From Nostoc sp. FACHB-973 (GTDB lineage Bacteria; Cyanobacteriota; Cyanobacteriia; Cyanobacteriales; Nostocaceae), in NCBI RefSeq assembly GCF_014698115.1, contig NZ_JACJSJ010000012.1, positions 1 through 64,000 of the forward strand: a stretch of 64,000 bases of DNA, read 5' to 3'. The stretch's first letter is position 1. Each line of letters opens with the position of its first letter. The position numbers were made by a program, and so were the translations under genes. The notes beneath the pieces were generated by a model. The model made no database searches. It was not told the DNA's origin and saw nothing but the letters and a program-made list of their open reading frames with translations. Positions 27,170 to 36,534 of this stretch are shown here, one piece after another.

Positions 27170-30100
27170 ATGGTGCATATCAAGCGCGTGGAACTTACCA
27201 ACTTCAAATCCTTCGGCGGTACTACCTCAGTCCCTTTGCTGCCGGGGTGTACTGTCATATCTGGGCCAAATGGTTCGGGTAAATCAAATATTCTCGATGC
27301 GCTGCTGTTTTGTTTAGGACTCGCTAGTTCTAAGGGAATGCGAGCCGATCGCTTGCCGGATTTGGTGAATAATACTCAAACGGCTAAGGGACGGGCTGCG
27401 ATTGAGGCTAGTGTGACGGTGACGTTTGATTTGTCGGATGAAGTCTCACGCAAAGCCGCAAAGGCGCAGAGGGAGGAAGGGACAGAAGAAGTAGATGAAG
27501 ATGAGGAGAATTCCCACTCCCCACTCCCCACTCCCCACTCCCCAACTGAGTGGAGTGTCACTAGGAAGTTGCGGGTGACTCATCAGGGGAGTTATACGTC
27601 GAATTACTTTATCAATGGTGTAAGTTGTACGCTGACGGAGTTGCATGAGCAATTAAGTAATCTGCGGGTTTATCCTGAAGGCTACAACGTGGTGTTGCAG
27701 GGGGATGTCACCAGTATTATTTCCATGAATGCGCGGGAGAGGCGGGAAATTATTGATGAGTTGGCTGGGGTGGCGGCGTTCGATCGCAAGATTAATCAAG
27801 CGAAGTCTACTTTGGATGAGGTGAAGGAGAAGGAAGATAGTTGTCGGATTATTGAGACGGAATTAACTGCACAACGCGATCGCCTTTCTCAAGATCGTGC
27901 TAAGGCTGAGAAGTATCAAAAACTCCGCACGGAATTTCTCGCCAAGCAATCTTGGGAAGCTGTTTTATCATGGCGTTCCCTGCAAGCACACCAAGAAAAG
28001 TTGGTTGGTGAAATTCAAAATGGCGATCGCAATTCTACTGAACTCAATACCGAACTCACAACTTTAAATTCCGCAATCGTCCAAAAAACTGCTGAACTTG
28101 AAGAACTCAACGCCCATGTGAAAGCATTGGGAGAAGAGGAACTTTTGGCGGTACAATCTACCCTCGCTACCCAAGAGGCGGAACGCAAACAATTATTGCG
28201 TCAACAAACAGAATTACAAACAACTTCCCAAGAAACTGCCAAGCGCCTAGCCCAAACTCAGCAAGAAATTCAACAACACCACCATACCCTCCAACAAATT
28301 GCCGAAACCCAACTTGTAGAGACGCGATTCATCGCGTCTTCCCAACACCAAAGAAATGAAGCCCAACAAGCTTTAGAAACCTCCCGCCAAGCCGCCGCCG
28401 AAATCGCCTCAGCTTCAGAAGCGTGGGTGCAGCAACAAACGGCGTATAACCGTCAAATTGAAACTTTGCTGCAAACTCTCGAACCCCAACGCACCGAACA
28501 AGCGCAACTGAGGGAACGCAATAACCAGTTACAGCAACTCATCCAAGAACAAACTCAACTAATTGAACGCGATGAACCCGAATTAACCATAAAACAAGCT
28601 GAATGTAATCAACTTGAAACGGAATTTAATGCTTCTGGCGAACCCATCCAAAATTTAGCCCAAAATCTTTCAGCCACGGAACAAGAATTGCAAATTCAGC
28701 AGGAAACCCAAAAACGGTTACTTGGCGAACAACGAGAAAAACAACGCCAGTTAGATAAATTAGAAGCCCAGGCGCAGGCGCAGCAAGAAGTCCAAGGCAC
28801 CCAAGCCAGTAAGGTTATTTTACAATCAGGAATGCCTGGTGTTTGCGGCTTAGTTGTCCAATTAGGACGAGTGGAACCCCGCTATCAGCTAGCTTTAGAA
28901 ATCTCCGCTGGTGGACGTTTGGGACATATTGTGGTGGAAGATGACAGCATTGCCGCAGCGGGTATTGAATTGCTCAAACAAAAACGTGCCGGGAGGGCGA
29001 CTTTTTTACCGCTGAATAAAATTTCTGCACCGAAATTTACTCAAGATGCAACCCTGCGTTTTGCTAGCGGCTTCGTAAACTATGCTGTAAATTTAGTTGA
29101 TTGCGATCGCCGTTACAAAGATGTATTCAGCTACGTCTTCGGTAACACGGTGGTGTTTGCGACTCTCGAACAGGCGCGGAAAAATTTAGGACTCTACCGC
29201 ATCGTTACCTTAGACGGGGAATTATTGGAAACCAGCGGTGCAATGACTGGTGGAAGTAACACTCAACGTTCGGCGTTGCGGTTTGGTACCGGTGAAGCAG
29301 CGGAATCTGATGAAGCCATTGCTTTAAGAAGTCGTTTGGTGGACATTGAACGAGTTTTAGAGCGTTGTACAGAAGCGATCGCCACTTTGTCAACCAGAAC
29401 CAAACAATTGACGCAAGAATTAACAGAAACCCGACAAGCGCGGCGGGAACAGCAATTGCAATTGGAACAGTTGCACAAAGATATTAAAAATTTAACAACG
29501 CAATTAGAGGGGACGCGATCGCAATTAGTCCAAAACAGCGAAAAATTAGCCACTGCTCAATCTCGGTTATCAATTTTGGAGCGGGAATTACCGGGACAAG
29601 AAACTCAACTGCAACAATTGCGACATGCCTTAGCAGAGTTAGAAGCCTCCCAAACCCCCAGTGAATGGCAACAAATCCAAGCAACCATTAAAATTCAAGA
29701 GCAACAATTACAACAACGGGAGACAGCCTTAAGAGAAGCCGAACAAAAATTAAAAAATTTAGAAAATCAACAACAACGCCTCCAAGAAAAAATCCAAGAA
29801 GCCGAAACCCGAATCACTGAATACGAAACCCAACAAACCTCTTGTAGAGACGCGATTCATCGCGTCTTCACCCAAATCACAACGTTAGACGAGCAAATCA
29901 CCCAAACGCGCCTCTCCTTGAATCAAATGGAGCAAAAACTGGGTGAGCAAAAACAAAAACGCGACACCACAGAACAGCAAGTGCGATCGCAACTTTTGCG
30001 CCAACAACAATTAGAATGGGAAATCCAAAAACTCCAGGAAACCCAAGAAAAGCGACGAGAAGAACTAGTTGCACTGCAAAGTCAGCTGCGCGATGTGGGA

Positions 30101-30805
30101 GCAGAATTACCGAATCCCCTGCCAGAAGTCCCAGATAAGGTAGACTTAGAAGAATTGCAGAAAGAATTGCGATCGCTCTCCAAACGCTTGCAGGCGATGG
30201 AACCTGTGAATATGCTGGCGTTGGAAGAATACGAACGCACCCAAAACCGCCTCCAAGAACTAACCCAAAAATTAGAGACATTAGAAGGGGAACGCACCGA
30301 ATTACTTTTGCGGATTGAAAACTTTACCACATTGCGGCAACTCGCCTTTAAAGAAGCTTTCGATGCCGTCAATGAAAACTTTCAATCAATTTTTGCAGTC
30401 CTTTCCGATGGTGACGGTTACCTACAACTAGAAAATCCCGAAGATCCATTTAGCAGCGGACTGAATTTAGTTGCCCATCCCAAAGGTAAACCAGTACAGC
30501 GCCTAGCTTCCATGTCTGGCGGAGAAAAATCACTTACAGCCTTGAGCTTTATCTTTGCCCTGCAACGCTACCGCCCATCGCCATTTTACGCCTTTGACGA
30601 AGTAGATATGTTCTTGGATGGAGCAAACGTAGAGCGATTAGCTAGAATGATTAAACAACAGTCACAACAAGCGCAATTTATAGTTGTTAGTTTGCGTCGT
30701 CCGATGATAGAATCAGCCGAACGCACAATTGGCGTTACTCAAGCACGAGGAGCTTACACTCAAGTTTTGGGGATTAAATTACAATCATCCAATACATCTG
30801 CTTGA
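27170..30805 (+). CDS. smc: Chromosome segregation SMC protein
   Basis: 1211 residues, ATPase of the chromosome-condensing SMC complex. Walker A is GPNGSGKSNILDALLF near residue 35; coiled coil about 170-515; hinge about 540-690 with SGGRLGHIVVEDD; second coiled coil to about 1010; ABC signature SMSGGEKSLTALSF and Walker B FYAFDEVDMFLDG near the C-terminus. Odd features: residues about 93-129 in the head are a repeat-encoded insert (acidic then SPLPTPHSP), and two copies of a 24-bp palindrome (28317, 29845) lie in the coiled-coil coding region in different frames. No scpA or scpB is adjacent. Confidence 0.98.
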   Translation: MVHIKRVELTNFKSFGGTTSVPLLPGCTVISGPNGSGKSNILDALLFCLGLASSKGMRADRLPDLVNNTQTAKGRAAIEASVTVTFDLSDEVSRKAAKAQREEGTEEVDEDEENSHSPLPTPHSPTEWSVTRKLRVTHQGSYTSNYFINGVSCTLTELHEQLSNLRVYPEGYNVVLQGDVTSIISMNARERREIIDELAGVAAFDRKINQAKSTLDEVKEKEDSCRIIETELTAQRDRLSQDRAKAEKYQKLRTEFLAKQSWEAVLSWRSLQAHQEKLVGEIQNGDRNSTELNTELTTLNSAIVQKTAELEELNAHVKALGEEELLAVQSTLATQEAERKQLLRQQTELQTTSQETAKRLAQTQQEIQQHHHTLQQIAETQLVETRFIASSQHQRNEAQQALETSRQAAAEIASASEAWVQQQTAYNRQIETLLQTLEPQRTEQAQLRERNNQLQQLIQEQTQLIERDEPELTIKQAECNQLETEFNASGEPIQNLAQNLSATEQELQIQQETQKRLLGEQREKQRQLDKLEAQAQAQQEVQGTQASKVILQSGMPGVCGLVVQLGRVEPRYQLALEISAGGRLGHIVVEDDSIAAAGIELLKQKRAGRATFLPLNKISAPKFTQDATLRFASGFVNYAVNLVDCDRRYKDVFSYVFGNTVVFATLEQARKNLGLYRIVTLDGELLETSGAMTGGSNTQRSALRFGTGEAAESDEAIALRSRLVDIERVLERCTEAIATLSTRTKQLTQELTETRQARREQQLQLEQLHKDIKNLTTQLEGTRSQLVQNSEKLATAQSRLSILERELPGQETQLQQLRHALAELEASQTPSEWQQIQATIKIQEQQLQQRETALREAEQKLKNLENQQQRLQEKIQEAETRITEYETQQTSCRDAIHRVFTQITTLDEQITQTRLSLNQMEQKLGEQKQKRDTTEQQVRSQLLRQQQLEWEIQKLQETQEKRREELVALQSQLRDVGAELPNPLPEVPDKVDLEELQKELRSLSKRLQAMEPVNMLALEEYERTQNRLQELTQKLETLEGERTELLLRIENFTTLRQLAFKEAFDAVNENFQSIFAVLSDGDGYLQLENPEDPFSSGLNLVAHPKGKPVQRLASMSGGEKSLTALSFIFALQRYRPSPFYAFDEVDMFLDGANVERLARMIKQQSQQAQFIVVSLRRPMIESAERTIGVTQARGAYTQVLGIKLQSSNTSA
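27450..27558. repeat. STRR insert in the smc head-domain coding region
   Basis: Contains CGCAAAGCCGCAAAGGCGCAGAGG, a known type of Nostoc intergenic repeat, then CCCCACTCCCCACTCCCC units. Both are read in frame, giving an acidic segment followed by a Pro/Ser/His segment that interrupts a conserved strand of the SMC head. Confidence 0.8.
28317..28340. repeat. 24-bp palindrome inside smc, copy 1
   Basis: TAGAGACGCGATTCATCGCGTCTT, read as V-E-T-R-F-I-A-S-S at residue 382 or so. Intergenic relatives are at about 7453, 12120 and 23868. Confidence 0.92.
29845..29868. repeat. 24-bp palindrome inside smc, copy 2
   Basis: Identical 24-bp sequence to 28317-28340 but in another reading frame, giving C-R-D-A-I-H-R-V-F at residue 892 or so. 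Identity at DNA but not protein level shows that it is an inserted repeat. Confidence 0.92.
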
Positions 30806-30863
30806 GTTTTTGTTAATAATAGTGTATATACAAACCGGATTCGAGATCAGGACTCGGTATAGA

Positions 30864-31853
30864 ATGACCTCTGAACAAATAATTAGGCGTTCCGACATAT
30901 TAAATACCCAGGTAATTACCCGCGACAACGGCAAGCGGCTAGGAATCGTCAGTCAAGTCTGGGTAGATATCGATCAGCGAGAGGTTGTGGCTCTTGGTTT
31001 GCGAGACAGCCTGATCTCTATTTCGGGCATACCGCGCTATATGTACCTCAACACCATCAACCAAATTGGTGATGTCATCCTAGTTGATAACGAAGATGTA
31101 ATTGAAGATATTGAAGTTGAATCTCTCAGCAACCTAATCAACTGGGAAGTAATCACAGAAACAGGTGAAGTATTAGGCAAAGTTCGGGGCTTCAAATTCA
31201 ACGGCGAAACAGGTAAACTTGACTCTATAGTTATTGCCTCATTAGGATTGCCCCAAATTCCCGATCAATTCGTGAGTACTTACGAGTTCTCAGTCGATGA
31301 AATTGTCAGCACAGGCCCCAATCGGTTGATTGTGTTTGAGGGAGCCGAAGAACGGGTGAACCAGTTGACAGTCGGTTTCCTAGAGCGTTTGGGTATCGGC
31401 AAAGCACCGTGGGAGCGAGATGAAGAAGCAGAATACGGCTACACTCCACCACGCCAAGTTGCACCAAGCAATCAGCTGCCAAGTGGAGTGCCATTGCAGC
31501 CACCCAAGGCGAGAGTCCGCGCCCCCGAACCTGTAGCCAGGGAAGAAGAATGGACAGAAGACTATGTGGAAGAAGTCAGGCCACAACGTCAAGTGATGAA
31601 GGCGCGGCAGTATGAGTCTATTCAATACGAAGAAGACGACGAAGAAGATAACTGGAGTGAAGCAAGCGGTAGCGACAGATATAAACAACCGCTAAAGCCT
31701 GAACCCCAGCCTTATACCAAGCCATACGCTGAAGATTACGATGATTATGACGACTTAGAAAGCGATGCTTGGGAAGATGCGCCAAAGCCAGTGAATATCC
31801 CCAAGAAAGTCAAAGAAAGACAGCCAGAATACGAAGAAGAAGGCGGATATTAA
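30864..31853 (+). CDS. PRC-barrel domain protein with acidic tail
   Basis: 329 residues from the ATG at 30864 (MTSEQIIRRSDIL); a longer frame reaching back into smc is unlikely. Two PRC-barrel domains are visible (about 5-75, VITRDNGKRLGIVSQVWVD; about 85-165, VITETGEVLGKVRGFKF). The second half is a disordered Pro/Glu/Asp/Tyr-rich tail. PRC barrels occur in photosynthetic reaction centre H subunits and in RNA maturation (RimM); the role of this cyanobacterial form is not established. It follows smc by 58 bases and ends at a strong terminator. Confidence 0.85.
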   Translation: MTSEQIIRRSDILNTQVITRDNGKRLGIVSQVWVDIDQREVVALGLRDSLISISGIPRYMYLNTINQIGDVILVDNEDVIEDIEVESLSNLINWEVITETGEVLGKVRGFKFNGETGKLDSIVIASLGLPQIPDQFVSTYEFSVDEIVSTGPNRLIVFEGAEERVNQLTVGFLERLGIGKAPWERDEEAEYGYTPPRQVAPSNQLPSGVPLQPPKARVRAPEPVAREEEWTEDYVEEVRPQRQVMKARQYESIQYEEDDEEDNWSEASGSDRYKQPLKPEPQPYTKPYAEDYDDYDDLESDAWEDAPKPVNIPKKVKERQPEYEEEGGY

Positions 31854-31882
31854 GTAATTCGTAATTCGTAATTCGTAATTCA
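31854..31882. repeat. GTAATTC heptamer repeat
   Basis: Four tandem copies of GTAATTC between the PRC-barrel stop codon and its terminator. Confidence 0.9.
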
Positions 31883-31914
31883 CGTGGAAATTACGAAATA
31901 TTTTAAAATTAATC

Positions 31915-31953
31915 TAGCCCTCTCCTTGTGAAGTAAGGAGAGGGCTAATTTTT
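31915..31953 (+). terminator. Strong hairpin terminator after the PRC-barrel gene
   Basis: Perfect 13-bp stem TAGCCCTCTCCTT/AAGGAGAGGGCTA with a 7-base loop, followed by ATTTTTG. Good Rho-independent terminator for the smc-PRC unit. Confidence 0.85.
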
Positions 31954-32051
31954 GAGAAAACAGTGGGGTGCGTTAGCGACCCCGTTAATCAATTCTAAAT
32001 TACTTTCTGTGTGGCAAATTCATATTTTCAGTAGACAACAGCGCCTGATAT

Positions 32052-32615
32052 TTAGGGATTAATTGCAGAATTAGCCATTTTCACTAAAGAAGTGCGATCG
32101 CCAGCTTTCAATCCAACAGTATATTGCACACCCTGTTGTCGCCAAGTCAAGGTAGCATCTGAACAATTAGCACCACAACTAAAATCTACAAAATAGCCAG
32201 TGATACCCTTAGCTAAAGACACAGGTTTACCAGTCAGACGTGGTGTTTTCCTGGTTACCGCTTCAGCAGAAAGGCCACCCAAACGACAAGCAGTTCCACC
32301 ACTACAGTCTGGACTAAAACCAAGTAAAATATCGTACCTTTTTTGGCTAACAGCTTCGATAATTGCGTAAATTGGGTTTTCCCCATCCGACTCAGGAATA
32401 AACTTCGGTAATAAAATTTTAATTTGAGTTTTTTGCTTTAACTTGGGCAAAATAGACTTAAAAACTGGATGCGACTGGATTCTAGTCTGTCCTTGTGCTA
32501 TCAATTGGGACTGATTGTTGATAGTAGCTACCGCTGACTTGTGAAAGCTGCTAACGCTGACTAATAAAAATACAGCACATACAGCACCAATTTTTCTAAA
32601 GTCTAAAATCATCAT
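32052..32615 (-). CDS. Exported hypothetical protein, 187 aa
   Basis: No known domain recognised. The start is taken at the ATG at 32615 (MMILDFRKIGAVCAVFLL), which gives a signal peptide ending near KSAVA and has TAGGTTT upstream; a longer frame from 32678 would bury it. The mature protein has four cysteines in pairs (PDCSGGTACRLGG and FSCGANCSD), suggesting disulphides, and a C-terminal WRQQGVQYTVGLKAGDR strand. Probably periplasmic. A plus-strand gene lies divergent at 32979. Confidence 0.75.
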   Translation of the reverse strand: MMILDFRKIGAVCAVFLLVSVSSFHKSAVATINNQSQLIAQGQTRIQSHPVFKSILPKLKQKTQIKILLPKFIPESDGENPIYAIIEAVSQKRYDILLGFSPDCSGGTACRLGGLSAEAVTRKTPRLTGKPVSLAKGITGYFVDFSCGANCSDATLTWRQQGVQYTVGLKAGDRTSLVKMANSAINP

Positions 32616-32978
32616 GACAAACCTATTTAATCTAAAACACTTATTTGTAATACCCATTTTCAGTATAAAATTACGCATTTTCTAGATAAAAAACTGCGAA
32701 AACTGGGAATCCTAAAATCCAAAATTAACTAGATAAACATAGCCATTAAATGTAAAATACTAACTAATCAAATCATCAGCTTTTACCTTCCCACTTAAAA
32801 GTACTAACCGCTGAGCAAAAATACTATTCCCCACTCCCCACTCCCCACTCCCCATTAGTTGAGACTTAAAAATCTGATAAATTTTTGATTATCTAGATAA
32901 AAATAGATAAAAGGTCACTTGACCTCTAACTATTAATCGGATAGCCTTAGCGTTCAGAAACATTTTATTGGGAAACCC

Positions 32979-33356
32979 ATGAACAGAAAACTAATACTTA
33001 ATTTGCTGTCCACTTCCACAATTTTCACTTCGCTGATGTCCACCCTGGGAGTGTTGAATCCTGCCCATGCTAGTATTACTCAGCGATTAATGCACACACA
33101 AGACGGTCGTACCTGTATAACTAACCCACATGGTGGAAAAGATTTTGTCTGCATTCGAGATTCAGACAGAAAGCAACCGTATACCTCTCAACAACGTTCT
33201 GCAACAGTTGTCACATCAATCTCAGATGAGAATATTGCCATGTTGAACTTTACTGAAGAGGAAAGTGATGCAGCAATTAAATTATTTGCCTGCGACTGTC
33301 CATATTGCATAAATTCCTTGCGTCAGTTACGTGGTACTGGAAACTTGGTGTACTAA
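32979..33356 (+). CDS. Small exported Cys-rich hypothetical protein
   Basis: 125 residues: signal peptide to about residue 31 (LNPAHA), then a short domain with Cys pairs CITNPHGGKDFVC and CDCPYC. The CDCPYC motif resembles, but is not, a standard metal site, and might bind metal or form disulphides. I do not recognise the family. The upstream region has ATAGATAAAAGG-type AT-rich sequence. Confidence 0.72.
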   Translation: MNRKLILNLLSTSTIFTSLMSTLGVLNPAHASITQRLMHTQDGRTCITNPHGGKDFVCIRDSDRKQPYTSQQRSATVVTSISDENIAMLNFTEEESDAAIKLFACDCPYCINSLRQLRGTGNLVY

Positions 33357-33559
33357 GTTTCAAAAGCATTGATGGCGATCGCAATAACTTCTAGTAAACT
33401 GTTAAAAACATCTTGATAACTTGCACAGATGTATCAATTTGGGATTTTAGATTTGGGATTTTGGATGAAAAGTCTTAGTTACAAAGCTCTTCGGTGGAAT
33501 TCCAAACAATATTACTTATCCTAACTTGGTATAAAGTATACAAACCAAAAAAAGCATTT

Positions 33560-33680
33560 TTAATTACAGCCAGAGGGAAGAAAACGCAAAGATGGGGAGA
33601 CGCAAAGACGCAAAGATGGAGAGATGAGGTTTTCGGTGTTACTATGTCTTTGCGTCTTCTTATCCTTTTATCCCCGCGTC
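33560..33680. repeat. CGCAAAGATG repeat cluster
   Basis: Units such as AAACGCAAAGATGGGGAGACG and ACGCAAAGACGCAAAG in the 336-base gap before the helicase stop codon, with CGCGTCCCCGCGTCCCC-like units after. Repeat DNA only. Confidence 0.7.
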
Positions 33681-33692
33681 CCCGCATCCTCT

Positions 33693-36365
33693 TCACTCAA
33701 CCACTTCATTCACAGGGAATCTATCAATCAGTTGCATTGCCCGATAAGCATTACGCTGGAAAGAGTCTGGCAAATGGGGAACATGGGGTATCTGGGATAA
33801 TAAATCCAATGTCCGCCGTAAAATTCTCACCACATCGCCTTCATCCAAAGTGGTGTTGTTGCATAGTTCTATCCACTCCATACCTAGCGCCCATTGTTCC
33901 ACTAGGGCAATTAACTCAAATTCCAACCATATAGGTAATGCTACGTTATATCGCCGTTGTAGTTGGAACATTTGACGACGAATTCCCCGCAATTTTGCCA
34001 AGGCTTCTGCGACTTCATTACTGAGGTCAAAGTTAACCTTACTATCTGGACGGGGAGTTTCTGTCACCAAAGCGGCGGCGGCGGCGGCTAAATGGTGCGG
34101 ATCTAAGTTGTCCAATTCACCACTAGCGAATACTAAACCCAGCCACAATTCATTTTCACCCCGGATGGCAGCAGCCATTTGCCCTAGTTGTGTGGGGACT
34201 AAGTTATCTAATGCGCCAAAGTGTTGCAGAATTGCGATTAAATTGACAAACTCTTCCCAATGACGTTGTGACTGTTGCTCTACTGTACCTTGCAACTCTT
34301 CGAGTTCAGCTTCTAGTTCCACATAGCGGGCCCGGCGTTTGAAAATCGTTGCCACACTGCCTGATAGATGTACCGGATGAGTTTCTACTTGCTCTTGGAT
34401 GGCGGTAACACGGCTGAGTTGTTCGGCTACTTCTGGCGCCATATACAAAGACTCTACCGGATTGGGAATGCGAGTGGCGATCGCAAATGTTTCTTGACTA
34501 CCAAGGAGTGACTGTCCGGGTTTCAAGGACATTTCTGTTGGTGGTAGCACTTCAGGTGGTACTTCAACTCGTGGCAATTCGGCATACAAATCCACGACAT
34601 CCCCTGTACTTGCCACATACCAACGGTTATCGTGTCCCAAGCATACCAAATAAGGATCTTCACCAGAACCAGGCGTTTTTCCTACTAACACTGCGGTTAT
34701 AGGTGTAGACACTGGAATATTTTTGCCTTTGAGACTCAACAGAGTTCCTGACACTGCAAAACCCAACATCATCGCCAATTGTTCTTGTCTATCCAACTGG
34801 GCTTGTTCTTGCAGGGTTTTTAATATTTGGCGTTCTACTTTCAAGCGTTGCCGCAATTTCTCATAAACAGCCAGTTCATTTTCATCAACGGCGGCGATTT
34901 GCTCCTGTAATTGCGCTAACTCTGCTTGCAGTTCGGCAATTTCATCGTATTCTGGCCTTAAATGTAAGGTCGCCATGTACTGCCCAAAACTGCGTTCTAT
35001 GAGTTCTCTGGCTTGCTCTAAGGTATGGGTTTGCAGCAAGTTGAGTACCATGCCGTAACTAGGTGTAAACTGGCTGACTAGAGGATCTGGCTTGGATGTG
35101 GCCAAATATGCCGCTTCTTTAGATCCTTCAAAGGGAGTTTGCACCGTCACCACATGACCTTGTTTATCCATTCCCCGGCGGCCTGCACGTCCTGCCATTT
35201 GTAGGAATTCGGAAGCGTTCAGGAGGCGGTGTCCAGTGTCAGTACGCTTGGAAAGAGTAGAAATTACTGTTGTCCGGGCAGGCATATTAATTCCCGCCGC
35301 CAGTGTCTCGGTGGCGAATACGACTTTAATTAGCCCTTGCTGAAATAGTTCTTCTACCAATGCTTTCCATGCAGGTAAAATCCCGGCGTGGTGGGCAGCA
35401 ATTCCCCGGTAGAGGGGGGCAATTTGTCCAGAACGTCCGGCTTCGGGATTACGGTTTAAAAAATCATCAATTTGTTCCCGTAAAATTTGGGACTCTTCAT
35501 TATTTACCAGCCATAAATCACCCACTTCTGCCACTGCTTTATCACATCCCCGGCGGCTGAAGATAAAGTAAATGGCTGGTAGCATATCCCGTTGCTGTAA
35601 GTGGCTCAAGGTATAAATTAAGCCAGGAGCCTCTGGTCTACCAGCTTTCCCGCGATCGCCTTGTTTTCTTTTGCCCCGATTAGCCAGACGGGGGTTAATT
35701 TTGGTTTTGCTGTCATTCAACAGCGGAAATAATCCTTTGGGATTGCAAAAGTGAAATTCCAAAGGTACTGGGCGAAAATCGGAGTAAATCAGGTCTGTTG
35801 GCCCGTGGACACGATTTAGCCAATCGGTGAGTTGATCGCTATTGGCAACCGTTGCGGAAAGGGCTGCCAGTTGAACTTCACGGGGACAGTAGATGATTGA
35901 TTCTTCCCAAACTGTACCGCGTTGGCGATCGTTCATGTAGTGGCACTCATCCAGCACCACTGCGTCAACGTCTACTAATGAAATGCCGACTTGCCCAATG
36001 GGTGTACCATAGAGCATATTTCGGAAAATTTCTGTGGTCATCACCAAAATTGGTGCATCCCTGTTAATGGAAGCATCTCCAGTTAACAGTCCCACCAAAT
36101 CAAACCCGAATTTTTCTCGAAAGTCACGTAATTTTTGATTCGACAGCGCCTTCAGGGGAGTAGTGTAAAACACACGTTTCCCACGCGACAGGGCGCGATA
36201 AATGGCGTATTCGCCTACTAACGTTTTGCCTGAACCTGTAGGCGCACAGACAACTACGGAACGTCCAGCGTTGAGGGATGCGATCGCATCCTTCTGGAAC
36301 TGATCCAGTTCAAAGGGAAATATCGACCTCAGGTCAAGTTCAGGAGACGGCGCGGGATAATTCAC
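33693..36365 (-). CDS. Ski2/Mtr4-like DExH RNA helicase
   Basis: 890 residues. Motif I APTGSGKTLV, motif II LDECHYM (DECH, not DEAD), motif III LSATVAN, and motif VI QMAGRAGRRGMDKQG place it with the Ski2/Mtr4/Dob1 superfamily 2 helicases. The C-terminus carries the DSHCT-like domain (...EGDVVRILRRTLDLLSQIP). The family remodels RNA during degradation or processing; cyanobacterial members are generally larger, cytosolic and of unknown client. Residues about 215-235 near RKQGDRGKAGRPEAP are a lower-complexity insert. Single gene, with a repeat cluster on each side. Confidence 0.95.
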   Translation of the reverse strand: MNYPAPSPELDLRSIFPFELDQFQKDAIASLNAGRSVVVCAPTGSGKTLVGEYAIYRALSRGKRVFYTTPLKALSNQKLRDFREKFGFDLVGLLTGDASINRDAPILVMTTEIFRNMLYGTPIGQVGISLVDVDAVVLDECHYMNDRQRGTVWEESIIYCPREVQLAALSATVANSDQLTDWLNRVHGPTDLIYSDFRPVPLEFHFCNPKGLFPLLNDSKTKINPRLANRGKRKQGDRGKAGRPEAPGLIYTLSHLQQRDMLPAIYFIFSRRGCDKAVAEVGDLWLVNNEESQILREQIDDFLNRNPEAGRSGQIAPLYRGIAAHHAGILPAWKALVEELFQQGLIKVVFATETLAAGINMPARTTVISTLSKRTDTGHRLLNASEFLQMAGRAGRRGMDKQGHVVTVQTPFEGSKEAAYLATSKPDPLVSQFTPSYGMVLNLLQTHTLEQARELIERSFGQYMATLHLRPEYDEIAELQAELAQLQEQIAAVDENELAVYEKLRQRLKVERQILKTLQEQAQLDRQEQLAMMLGFAVSGTLLSLKGKNIPVSTPITAVLVGKTPGSGEDPYLVCLGHDNRWYVASTGDVVDLYAELPRVEVPPEVLPPTEMSLKPGQSLLGSQETFAIATRIPNPVESLYMAPEVAEQLSRVTAIQEQVETHPVHLSGSVATIFKRRARYVELEAELEELQGTVEQQSQRHWEEFVNLIAILQHFGALDNLVPTQLGQMAAAIRGENELWLGLVFASGELDNLDPHHLAAAAAALVTETPRPDSKVNFDLSNEVAEALAKLRGIRRQMFQLQRRYNVALPIWLEFELIALVEQWALGMEWIELCNNTTLDEGDVVRILRRTLDLLSQIPHVPHLPDSFQRNAYRAMQLIDRFPVNEVVE

Positions 36366-36425
36366 TCAATCACATTTGCAACCAGATTGTTTACTATACT
36401 AACGAGTCTTTTGTCAACTTCGTTA

Positions 36426-36534
36426 GGGGGAATGGGGATTGGGGAATAGGGAGTAGGGAGTAGGGGACTAGGAACAGGATCAATTTGATTGAATTTTCCC
36501 CATTCCCCACTCCCTACTCCCCATTCCCCATTTC
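36426..36534. repeat. Inverted STRR pair
   Basis: GGGAATAGGGAGTAGGGAG units face CCCCACTCCCTACTCCCC units across a short AT-rich loop, forming a potential long hairpin between the helicase start and proC. Confidence 0.85.

Noticed and set aside
26990-27178. Small minus-strand frame overlapping the smc start
   Set aside because: Its C-terminal half is a GCAGAGACGCAAAG-type repeat and its start overlaps smc; perhaps a gene fragment around MAIEEQVYQLIQDP.
30729-30863. Upstream extension of the PRC-barrel protein into smc
   Set aside because: It overlaps smc in another frame and lacks a ribosome-binding site; the ATG at 30864 starts the conserved domain.
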